Part shown: positions 1 to 5,176 of the stretch, piece by piece
How the letters are laid out: the number at the start of each line of letters is the position of its first letter
Position numbering within the stretch: the stretch's first letter is position 1
Assembly: GCA_021161765.1 (NCBI GenBank)
Contig: JAGGZZ010000088.1
Location: 1-5,176, forward strand
DNA from: Candidatus Methanophagales archaeon
GTDB lineage: Archaea > Halobacteriota > Syntropharchaeia > Alkanophagales > Methanospirareceae
Direction: 5' to 3'
DNA length: 5,176 nucleotides
Notes under the pieces: generated by a model
Database searches by the model: none
What the model was told of the DNA's origin: nothing
What the model saw: the letters and a program-made list of their open reading frames with translations, nothing else
Program-made: the position numbers and the translations under genes

Positions 1-696
1 AATTCTTTCTCGCCTGGATGGGGCACCATAGATATTTTAGGAACGAATCCACCGACGGTTAATTTTGATTACTCAATATCCGATGCGACGGTACAATTTA
101 CTGATGAGTCAACCGACCCGGATGGAGTCGTAGCGTGGTGTTGGGATTTCGGCGATGGCTATCGTTCAAGTGAGCAAAACCCGGTTCACACTTATGCCAC
201 CTCTGGTACTTATTCAGTCACGCTAATAGCAATGGATAATTACGGTGCTGCGGAAATCAAGACGAAGCAAGTAGAAATAACCGTTGTAGAAGGTTTCTTT
301 GACACCGGTCCCGGCACATACCCAAGCATCGCAGGCACGCACATCGGAACAATAATCCCGAATCAAGATATTACAGTGCAAAAGATGTACACGTATCCAT
401 GCACTGGAACAGGTGGACACACGGAATACGTGGCTTTTTACCACTCTGATGGAGCAAAGCTCGCAGAGGAACATTGGGCTGGCTACACTGGGGAGTGGCA
501 CAATATTTCTTTTGACCCTGCTTTCACACTACTCGCAGGTGAAACCTATAACTACTCCATTCGCACAGGCTCTTATCCGCAAATCGTGCACGAACAAAGC
601 AAAGAAGTAACAGGAGGAACAATCACTTGCACTTTGTTCGTGGATGTGAATGGAAAGACATACACAGATTGGATTCCTGCGATAAGATTAGAATAA
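1..696 (+). CDS. Secreted/surface PKD-domain protein, C-terminal part (5' end outside window)
   Basis: Frame 1 is open from base 1 to the TAA at 694-696, giving 231 visible residues. The ATG at 232 is internal, because a clear PKD fold begins well before it. Residues about 17-96 are one PKD domain, with the signature WDFGDG at 48-53 and the closing strand HTYATSGTYSVTL at 63-75. PKD domains are Ig-like beta-sandwiches found in archaeal surface layers and secreted enzymes, where they act as spacers or adhesion modules. Residues about 98-231 form a second, probably all-beta module running from FFDTGPGTYPSIAGTH to the terminal DWIPAIRLE. I recognise this module from large extracellular proteins of methanogens and ANME archaea, but know no proven function for it. 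Residues 1-16 are the tail of an unidentified upstream domain. The protein ends right after the module with no membrane anchor, so any signal peptide or anchor must lie upstream. It is convergent with the polymerase gene and has no evident functional link to it. Confidence 0.9.
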   Translation, partial: NSFSPGWGTIDILGTNPPTVNFDYSISDATVQFTDESTDPDGVVAWCWDFGDGYRSSEQNPVHTYATSGTYSVTLIAMDNYGAAEIKTKQVEITVVEGFFDTGPGTYPSIAGTHIGTIIPNQDITVQKMYTYPCTGTGGHTEYVAFYHSDGAKLAEEHWAGYTGEWHNISFDPAFTLLAGETYNYSIRTGSYPQIVHEQSKEVTGGTITCTLFVDVNGKTYTDWIPAIRLE

Positions 697-772
697 AATA
701 GACCATGAAACCGTAGAAATCGCAGCCGAAAACATTGAGAAGCTCGTAGACAAATTAAGGAAGATTTCATGA
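692..772 (+). pseudogene. Startless ORF remnant, C-terminal end of an unknown small protein
   Basis: Frame 2 between the TAG at 689-691 and the TGA at 770-772 encodes about 26 residues, including the amphipathic run ETVEIAAENIEKLVDKLRK. It looks like a genuine charged helical C-terminus, but no ATG, GTG or TTG start is present. It directly follows the stop of the PKD gene in another frame. It is best read as the 3' remnant of a gene whose front was lost, with chance coding as the alternative. Its stop overlaps the start of the next small ORF as ATGA, an arrangement typical of translationally coupled genes, which supports a former operon. No family was recognised. Confidence 0.3.
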
Positions 773-864
773 AAGGGGAGCTGAACGTAATTGCTCAATA
801 TCTTGTGGATTTCGAGCAATTAAATGCAAAATACAGAGTGCAAGTTGAAAACGGCAAAATATAA
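769..864 (+). CDS. Hypothetical 31-residue ORF, possibly truncated by a repeat
   Basis: The ATG at 769-771 overlaps the preceding TGA by four bases (ATGA), and an AGGAAG purine run a few bases upstream could serve as a ribosome binding site. The product begins MKGELNVIAQYLVDFEQL and ends NAKYRVQVENGKI. The second half is encoded by the left arm of the 7-bp repeat element at 823-861. It resembles the peptide DARYRMQ that the same repeat family encodes inside DP2. The natural C-terminus of this ORF may therefore have been replaced by the repeat. Neither half matches a family I know, and it may not be expressed. Confidence 0.25.
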   Translation: MKGELNVIAQYLVDFEQLNAKYRVQVENGKI

Positions 865-960
865 AACAGGAACGGGGAAGTGTAAGTTTAACTTTAAACC
901 TCTTATTATCACCCTCATTATGCTGAATTTGACTTTTGCACTTTGCACTTTCCATTTTTC
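823..960. repeat. Inverted pair of degenerate 7-bp tandem repeats between convergent genes
   Basis: The left arm (about 823-864) reads in sevens as ATGCAAA, ATACAGA, GTGCAAG, TTGAAAA, CGGCAAA, ATATAAA (from 824). The right arm (about 931-960) reads GACTTTT, GCACTTT, GCACTTT, CCATTTT. Bases 825-843 and 943-961 are inverted complements at 15 of 19 positions. The roughly 70 bp between the arms include a small palindrome, GTTTAA-CT-TTAAAC, at 886-899. The heptad period and the TGCAAxATACAG core link it to the three elements inside the DP2 gene, here in a more A+T-rich version. Transcripts from either strand could fold, so a role in 3'-end formation of both genes is possible but unproven. The rest of 697-1008 shows no other recognisable feature. 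Confidence 0.6.
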
Positions 961-1008
961 AATGTCTGGTCAAAAATCTATCGAATTTTGAGCAGATAAG
1001 AAAGTTTG

Positions 1009-4000
1009 TTACATAAAATCCGTCAACGCCTTCTGCTCCTCTTCCGTGGCAAAAAGCGCATTCACGTCCTTTTCTAACAGTTCCAGCCGCTGCCTCGTGT
1101 AATCCGATATGTGGTACTCCTCCGCTATGCGTAACGAAACGTCAAGATATTTCTTTATACTCGCGGTGTGCACCGTGGGAACTATCTTACTGCCGCACCA
1201 CGTGCACTTCCCGGTCAGCGGAATCCTCCGGTATTTCGCATTGCATTTACTGCACCTCATCTTCTGCGAGCCAAACGCGCGGAGGTTACCTTTTATGTCG
1301 CGAAGGAAATGGTTTTTTATTACCGTTTCCGCTACTTCGCACTCGTCTACCGCCCTTATCATCCTCGCCAGTTTCAACTGCGCTTCCGTTTTGTCCACCA
1401 TTGTCTTCAGCGTCTTATACAACGATTTTAAAGGACCTGCTGCGATGTCCGTTGTATCATGCGTGTAACCGAAGCCATAGACGTCCTTCGGCTGCCCTAT
1501 TCTGCTCGCTGCCGTTTCTATATTCTTCACCTCTTTTGGATGCTTCCCCGAACAGGCAGCCTCGTAAAACTCCAGCGGATATTCCGTCGCAATAGAAAGG
1601 TTATGCGCCTCCTTGTCCACCTCTTTCGGGTTAATGAACGGAATGAGCACGATAGGTGCATCCATTCTACCTCCTCGCTTTTCGGGTAGAAATAGGAGCG
1701 AGAAATTGAGCAGCGCATCCAGCAGCAGGATGATTGAGTCCTCGTCACCGTCACAGTTACCGGTTAGCACAGAGCTATTGACCAAAAAATTATGATGAGC
1801 ATCAACTTCTATATCGTATAAGAAATCAAATTTCGATTTGACAGGTTCTATATCTTTTATTTCGTCGAGGATAACATCACCAAATTTGGTGATGAATGGC
1901 TTTTTCTCTTTTTTAATAACAGCTGCCAAAGTTTCCTCTTTTCGTTTCAACAAAAACCCTATTTCATCACTAAATTTTCTTGCATAGGTTGAACTTATAT
2001 ACATATGATAGCGGTCAAAGATAGGCAAGTCGCTCTTCCCTTTCCTCTCATAGAATTTCCTTAATGTTCCGGTTGCAACCTCTCTTCTGCTTTTTAATCG
2101 ATAGAATATACCAAATCGAAGTAACTGCAATCCAATGTCTTGCAATAGTTTCTTGCTGACTGATGAACAGTTAACTACAAGGCTGTCTCTTTTTACCTCT
2201 CCATCACCCGAGAAATAGGCACTCAGCAGCTCCTTTATTTTCCACTGAGGTAAGTTTCTCAGCAATAATGGAATTCGCTTTTCCTTAGCGCCTTTCCCGG
2301 TTCCCAAGATATCTACAAATAGATGATATACCAATCGGTTTGATATAACTATCACTTCATCTTTTCCGCCTGGAACAAACCCAAAAACATCTTTAACGCA
2401 TTTCTGCATGTCATCCCACATCTCCTTTTCCCACGATGCAAGGCTGACCTGATAAAACTCCTTTTCAACGCTTCTTGCATAGCCTTCTGCGAGATAATAG
2501 CCGATAAGCCGCATGAAACGCTCATCAAGCTTGATTATTCGCGGGATTACTGTGTGGTCCCTTTTAACGCCGAGTTTGCACTCCTTTGGAACGGAATTCC
2601 AATCCTCGTGCGACAATTGGAGTAAAGAGGCTAAGATTGGCAAAGGGATGCTATCTCGATAAACATAGTTGGAAAAAGTCTTTTTCCCAATTCCTATTTT
2701 CTCAGCAATGGATTTTATTCCACCCTGTTCTTTCACTACTCTTTCTACAACTTCTCTGACTCCCCTGACCATTACATCTCTGGAAAGTTTATCAATAGTC
2801 GAAAATTCCTTTAGGAGGTCTATTTCTTCTATATACTCTTCATTACTGTGTAAGTCGAACTTTTCAGGTACCAGGAGCCTATCCTCGCCATCCAACTCTA
2901 TAATCTTCTTATATCCAATTTTGCCCTCTGAGTTTGACCATACAACAGTCCTGTGCTCCGGTGACGAAACGAATTCTCTACCTGACTTAGTCCTTGCTTT
3001 TACCAGATGCAAAGGTGCAGGCGTTTTAATCACTGATTTAACGTCCTTTAGTTCAAACCGCCCATCCTCAGGATTCAGAGCATACGTCTTAATTCCTTCA
3101 ACTGGTTTTCGTGTTGTACCGAAATCATCAACAACCTCTTCACGTGCGTTTTCACCGTGATATAACGACTCCAGGTCCATGTTTTTTAATCTACCGGAGT
3201 TCGTGACCAAAACCTCTGTACTCGGTGCCAAACAGTTCCTTCTCTTCGCAGCATGGAAAAACGGATGCGCATAACAAGCCGAAGCGCGTGTGAACCCGAT
3301 TATCCTGCCCAATATTCCTGCAGAGGTGTGTGGTGCAAGTCCAAGCACAACCTCTCCTACAAGGTCTTCCTTGCTTGATGCCCTGTAATAAGGCGGTAGG
3401 TCATAGAATCGCTGTAACAAATCATCCAAAAAATTCGACACGCGAACCAAGTGCGATGCCGCATCAACCGAAATCACAATATCTTGCTGCTTGAGTTCTA
3501 CTATTTGCGTGTCGTTTTCCAACTCCGCACCGTTCAGGTCATGCGAGTACCCCAGCTCTTTTGCCCTCTCCACGCTCAGCCCTATTTCTTTCGGCTTGAA
3601 ATGCGTCAATGGCAAATTCGTGAAATCGTATCTTATCGTGCCATCTTTAAACACGGATACACCATGCTTTGCTCTTAATATCCCCTTTCCAAGGTCCTCC
3701 GCCACTTTTTTACTCGTCATAAGCCCTTGCACACACTTTACGTCCACTTTGTTAATGTCAAAATCAATGCCCAACCTGCTCAGCGTTTTGTGATAATAGT
3801 CCCACAAATCAACGCTTTTTTTACCTCTGGATGCCGGATACCGGTTAGTGGATACAGGTTTAGGTTTAGGATTGGCTTGCATCCTGTATCTTGCATCCTG
3901 CATCATCCCCTGCGTTTGAAAATTGCCCATTTCCACTTCTATCACTTTTTCTTTTAACGCTCTCCTCAGAGACCTGTTCTTTCCTCCGTATTCCCCTACG

Positions 4001-5176
4001 GGGAAGATAGAATGAGGTGCGGGTTGCATTTTCCTCGCTTTTGATTTCTCGGGTCTTCCCATTCTCATGCCTATTCTTGTCGGCGCTTTCGGTCTCGTCT
4101 TTATCTTCACTGACTCATCCCTACTCAAATCATCTGTTATCCCCAAACACCGTAGCAAGGCACCCGGCTCTTCTATCTTGACTTGCATCCCGCATCCCGC
4201 ATCCTGCATCTTTTCCTGGCTTTGATGCAGGACAAGCAGATCCTCAAGAATCGCCTTTATCTTCCCTTCTGCGTCATTGGGAATAAACAGTGCTTTTTCA
4301 TCTGATGCGGAATACGGGTCTGACTTGCCTCTTGCATCCAGCCTCATGCATCCCTTTTCGCATATCCACTCCGCTAAATATTCCCTGTCCTGCCCGGTTA
4401 TGTCCTCCCACAAATAGGTATATGCCGGATGTAACGGCACTGCGAAGCGCGATGCGATTTCGATTGCTTCTGTTTGACCCGGTGTTTTGCAACGCCACTT
4501 CGCTGCTTCTTCCTTCGCGCTCGCTTCTAACTCCTTTAACCACCATTCATGCGTGTATGCACCGGGCATTAACCGATGCCCCGTTTCCAGAAACTCACCG
4601 TAATCAATGAGTATCTCGCCTAAATCCACTATTTCCGCTATTTCCTCCCTTGCCCTCTGAACGTCTTTAACGGAATTTAATTTGATCAGGCTGCCATTTC
4701 TTAATTTCACTGTCGGCCCCTCAATGGAATCCACAGGAACAACACAAGCGGCTTTGCCAGGCAGTTCGGGCTTTAGCTGCGTTCCCACGGCGGTGAATTC
4801 AAGTAAAGACATTGCTGCAGGGTGAATGCCCGCGGAAGCAAAACCCGAATTGCGTGCCCTGCCATATCTCAATGCGAATGCCCCCTTTTTTGCGGGTTTT
4901 CCAAATACAGGTCTCCCAGCTATCAAATCCGCTAAAAAGTCACGCTCTCCTTTTTCTACCTTCGATTTTACTAACTTACTCACCCATTCCCAGCCCTGAA
5001 TACCAAGTTTATCAACATGCCGTTTTATCTTCGGAGCTTTCATTGCCATTCCTTCTGTGATAACGAGCACCATCCCACCCCTTATTTTATTCGTGGCGAC
5101 TCGTTCAAGGTCCTTATAGCCTCCCACTTCTTTATCTTCCGTGGGGTCGCCGTCTATGCAAATAGGGCAATTCCCC
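1009..5176 (-). CDS. polC: DNA polymerase D large subunit DP2, intein-containing (N-terminus outside window)
   Basis: This is the catalytic subunit of the archaeal heterodimeric replicase PolD, which extends DNA and works with the DP1 exonuclease subunit and PCNA. The frame is open from the right edge to the TAA at 1009-1011, giving 1388 visible residues: 895 extein and 493 intein. A GTG at 5127 is not the start, because the family motif CPICIDGDPTEDKEVGGY lies partly upstream of it. By comparison with Pyrococcus DP2, about 215 residues are missing. Visible landmarks are IRGGMVLV near the N-terminus, GRPVFG...LRYGRARNSGFA, RIGMRMGRPEK (367-377), VFKDGTIRYD, GLAPHTSAGILGRIIGF, and the catalytic site RRN|CDGDED (N647, then C1141-D1146 after the intein) with the metal-binding aspartates D1142 and D1144. 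EKRGGRMDAP and a C4 zinc finger at 1308-1327 follow. Oddities are three repeat-derived insertions and the absence of the usual central cysteine-rich zinc region, both inside the 5' extein. No promoter is visible. Confidence 0.97.
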   Translation of the reverse strand, partial: GNCPICIDGDPTEDKEVGGYKDLERVATNKIRGGMVLVITEGMAMKAPKIKRHVDKLGIQGWEWVSKLVKSKVEKGERDFLADLIAGRPVFGKPAKKGAFALRYGRARNSGFASAGIHPAAMSLLEFTAVGTQLKPELPGKAACVVPVDSIEGPTVKLRNGSLIKLNSVKDVQRAREEIAEIVDLGEILIDYGEFLETGHRLMPGAYTHEWWLKELEASAKEEAAKWRCKTPGQTEAIEIASRFAVPLHPAYTYLWEDITGQDREYLAEWICEKGCMRLDARGKSDPYSASDEKALFIPNDAEGKIKAILEDLLVLHQSQEKMQDAGCGMQVKIEEPGALLRCLGITDDLSRDESVKIKTRPKAPTRIGMRMGRPEKSKARKMQPAPHSIFPVGEYGGKNRSLRRALKEKVIEVEMGNFQTQGMMQDARYRMQANPKPKPVSTNRYPASRGKKSVDLWDYYHKTLSRLGIDFDINKVDVKCVQGLMTSKKVAEDLGKGILRAKHGVSVFKDGTIRYDFTNLPLTHFKPKEIGLSVERAKELGYSHDLNGAELENDTQIVELKQQDIVISVDAASHLVRVSNFLDDLLQRFYDLPPYYRASSKEDLVGEVVLGLAPHTSAGILGRIIGFTRASACYAHPFFHAAKRRNCLAPSTEVLVTNSGRLKNMDLESLYHGENAREEVVDDFGTTRKPVEGIKTYALNPEDGRFELKDVKSVIKTPAPLHLVKARTKSGREFVSSPEHRTVVWSNSEGKIGYKKIIELDGEDRLLVPEKFDLHSNEEYIEEIDLLKEFSTIDKLSRDVMVRGVREVVERVVKEQGGIKSIAEKIGIGKKTFSNYVYRDSIPLPILASLLQLSHEDWNSVPKECKLGVKRDHTVIPRIIKLDERFMRLIGYYLAEGYARSVEKEFYQVSLASWEKEMWDDMQKCVKDVFGFVPGGKDEVIVISNRLVYHLFVDILGTGKGAKEKRIPLLLRNLPQWKIKELLSAYFSGDGEVKRDSLVVNCSSVSKKLLQDIGLQLLRFGIFYRLKSRREVATGTLRKFYERKGKSDLPIFDRYHMYISSTYARKFSDEIGFLLKRKEETLAAVIKKEKKPFITKFGDVILDEIKDIEPVKSKFDFLYDIEVDAHHNFLVNSSVLTGNCDGDEDSIILLLDALLNFSLLFLPEKRGGRMDAPIVLIPFINPKEVDKEAHNLSIATEYPLEFYEAACSGKHPKEVKNIETAASRIGQPKDVYGFGYTHDTTDIAAGPLKSLYKTLKTMVDKTEAQLKLARMIRAVDECEVAETVIKNHFLRDIKGNLRAFGSQKMRCSKCNAKYRRIPLTGKCTWCGSKIVPTVHTASIKKYLDVSLRIAEEYHISDYTRQRLELLEKDVNALFATEEEQKALTDFM
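1012..1035 (-). other. Probable PCNA-interacting (PIP) box at the DP2 C-terminus
   Basis: The last eight residues are QKALTDFM. They fit the PIP pattern Q-x-x-h-x-x-a-a with Q, L and F at the key positions and Met in the place often taken by an aromatic or Leu. The box ends the protein directly. In Pyrococcus a long charged tail separates the zinc finger from the last motif; here only about 60 residues do. Binding to PCNA is inferred from the motif and its terminal position. Confidence 0.6.
1195..1254 (-). other. C-terminal C4 zinc finger of DP2
   Basis: Visible residues 1308-1327 have the arrangement C-x2-C-x12-C-x2-C (C1308, C1311, C1324, C1327) with the core NAKYRRIPLTGKC. This matches the C-terminal zinc module conserved in DP2 proteins. 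It is intact here, unlike the central zinc region. It is followed by the conserved SIKKYLDVSLRIAEEY and YTRQR segment. Confidence 0.85.
1915..2562 (-). other. LAGLIDADG (DOD) homing endonuclease domain of the intein
   Basis: Intein residues about 225-440. Dodecapeptide motif 1 is LIGYYLAEG with acidic E250. Motif 2 is LLSAYFSGDGE with D344. The conserved KRIP block sits between them (about 319-322). Both metal-binding acidic positions are present and the frame is intact, so the enzyme is probably active. Its expected target is an intein-free DP2 allele at the sequence coding for RRNCDGDED. The domain edges are approximate. Confidence 0.85.
2614..2724 (-). other. Helix-turn-helix segment inside the intein
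   Basis: Intein residues about 171-207 contain IKSIAEKIGIGKKTFSNYV, which fits the pattern helix, tight turn at IG, and recognition helix of XRE/resolvase-type DNA-binding domains. It precedes the first LAGLIDADG motif, between the N-terminal Hint part and the endonuclease. An added DNA-binding module of this kind would extend the recognition footprint of the endonuclease. The role is inferred from the motif pattern only. Confidence 0.6.
3829..3906. repeat. Palindromic 7-bp-unit element, in frame within DP2 (copy nearest the intein)
   Basis: On the + strand one arm reads GATGCCG, GATACCG, GTTAGTG, GATACAG (3830-3857). Two GTTTAG units follow, then the opposite arm GCATCCT, GTATCTT, GCATCCT, GCATCAT (3879-3906). 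GATACAGG (3851-3858) and CCTGTATC (3883-3890) are perfect inverted complements. The 78 bp equal 26 codons and encode DP2 visible residues 424-449 (MMQDARYRMQ... to ...NRYPAS). This peptide has no counterpart in Pyrococcus DP2. It lies where the central cysteine-rich zinc segment would be, between IEVEMGNF and the SVDLWDYY segment. Confidence 0.8.
4185..4232. repeat. 7-bp-unit element with 9-bp hairpin, in frame within DP2 (middle copy)
   Basis: Four tandem units GCATCCC, GCATCCC, GCATCCT, GCATCTT occupy 4185-4212. TCCTGCATC (4202-4210) pairs perfectly with GATGCAGGA (4224-4232) across a 13-base loop. On the coding strand it encodes MQDAGCGMQ (visible residues 323-331), wedged between the conserved LEDLLVLH and the KIEEPGALLRCLGI segment of DP2. 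The order of the arms is reversed compared with the other two copies. Confidence 0.75.
4304..4352. repeat. Diverged copy of the 7-bp-unit element, in frame within DP2 (5'-most copy)
   Basis: One arm, GATGCGGAATACGGG (4304-4318), resembles GATGCCGGATACCGG of the 3830 copy. The other arm contains TTGCATCCAGCC and TGCATCCC (4332-4353). Together they encode about visible residues 276-292 (CMRLDARGKSDPYSASD), between WICEKG and EKALFIPND. The peptide DARGK parallels DARYR and DAGCG of the other copies. It is more decayed than the others, so membership in the family is less certain. Confidence 0.5.

Larger units (their letters stand above)
1756..3234 (-). mobile_element. DP2 intein with LAGLIDADG homing endonuclease (493 residues)
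   Basis: The intein runs from C1 (TGT at 3232-3234) to N493 (GTT on + at 1756-1758), and the first C-extein residue is the Cys of CDGDED. Block A is CLAPSTEVLVTNSGR. Block B is SPEH at 91-94, with Ser replacing the common Thr of TxxH. Block F is FLYDIEVDAHHNFLVNS (471-487) and block G is VLTGN. It should splice by the class 1 route: Cys1 thioester, transfer to Cys+1, then Asn cyclisation. The penultimate residue is Gly rather than the usual His. Between the Hint halves lie a helix-turn-helix (about 171-207) and a two-motif LAGLIDADG endonuclease (LIGYYLAEG 243-251; LLSAYFSGDGE 336-346). The same N|CDGDED site is occupied in Thermococcales PolII inteins, which are much shorter and lack an endonuclease. 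Base composition is visibly A+T-richer than the flanking exteins. Confidence 0.97.

Noticed and set aside
232..234. ATG as start of the PKD gene
   Set aside because: The frame is open to base 1, and the WDFGDG core of the PKD domain lies upstream of this ATG.
690..772. Frameshifted extension of the PKD gene
   Set aside because: The PKD protein ends at the natural end of its C-terminal module (DWIPAIRLE). The downstream helical, charged peptide is of a different character, so a separate remnant is more likely than a frameshift.
886..899. GTTTAACTTTAAAC palindrome as an intrinsic terminator
   Set aside because: It is an A+T-rich 6-bp stem with a 2-base loop and no following T tract. It is too weak to call on its own.
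767..955. 62-codon minus-strand frame across the intergenic region
   Set aside because: Its recognisable parts (SAKCKSQ and LCILHLI) are translations of the two heptad-repeat arms. It has no family resemblance and is better explained by the stop-free nature of the repeat.
1109..1468. 119-codon open frame on the + strand
   Set aside because: It is antisense to the conserved C-terminal zinc finger region of DP2, and no independent family features are visible.
2669..3160. 163-codon open frame on the + strand
   Set aside because: It lies wholly antisense to the intein, whose block B and helix-turn-helix motifs are clear on the other strand. Its translation shows no recognisable motif and is rich in Ser and Pro, as expected of an antisense shadow.
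3829..4352. CRISPR array
   Set aside because: The repeats are 7-bp tandems without spacers, spread over 500 bp and translated in frame within a conserved gene. There are no 24-40 bp repeats with unique spacers.
4290..4610. 106-codon + strand frame with the peptide LLHPASCIP
   Set aside because: It is antisense to DP2. The peptide is what the heptad repeat encodes on its other strand, which explains why the frame stays open.
5125..5127. GTG as translation start of DP2
   Set aside because: The open frame and the family motif CPICIDGDPTEDKE continue upstream to the window edge, so this Val is internal.

Overview
This window most likely comes from a euryarchaeon. It carries the large, catalytic subunit (DP2) of the archaea-specific replicative DNA polymerase D. 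The facing gene encodes a secreted PKD-domain protein whose C-terminal module I associate with methanogen and ANME-type (methane-oxidising) archaeal surface proteins. The DP2 assignment is secure. The narrower placement (Methanomicrobia or ANME-1-like) is a recollection-based inference.

Layout: bases 1-696 (+) hold the C-terminal 231 residues of the PKD protein, which enters from the left edge. Bases 697-1008 hold no secure gene. They contain a startless gene remnant, a 31-codon ORF that overlaps it by ATGA, and two inverted arms of a degenerate 7-bp tandem repeat. Bases 1009-5176 (-) are one uninterrupted reading frame for DP2, converging on the PKD gene and leaving through the right edge. 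About 215 N-terminal residues are estimated to be missing. A 493-residue intein (1756-3234) with a LAGLIDADG endonuclease interrupts DP2 exactly at the catalytic motif N|CDGDED, so the polymerase can only be active after protein splicing.

The most unusual feature is a family of short palindromic elements made of 7-bp units (GATGCAG / GCATCCT and variants). Three lie in frame inside the DP2 exteins (about 3829-3906, 4185-4232 and 4304-4352), and a diverged A+T-rich relative lies in the intergenic region. A 7-bp tandem repeat reads as the same cyclic 7-residue peptide in all three frames of a strand. For this sequence neither strand contains a stop, so the element is open in all six frames and can invade coding DNA. 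One copy sits exactly where other DP2 proteins carry their central cysteine-rich zinc-binding segment, which is absent here. The polymerase has therefore been modified by two independent kinds of in-frame insertion: an intein that is removed, and repeat-derived peptides that apparently stay in the mature protein.
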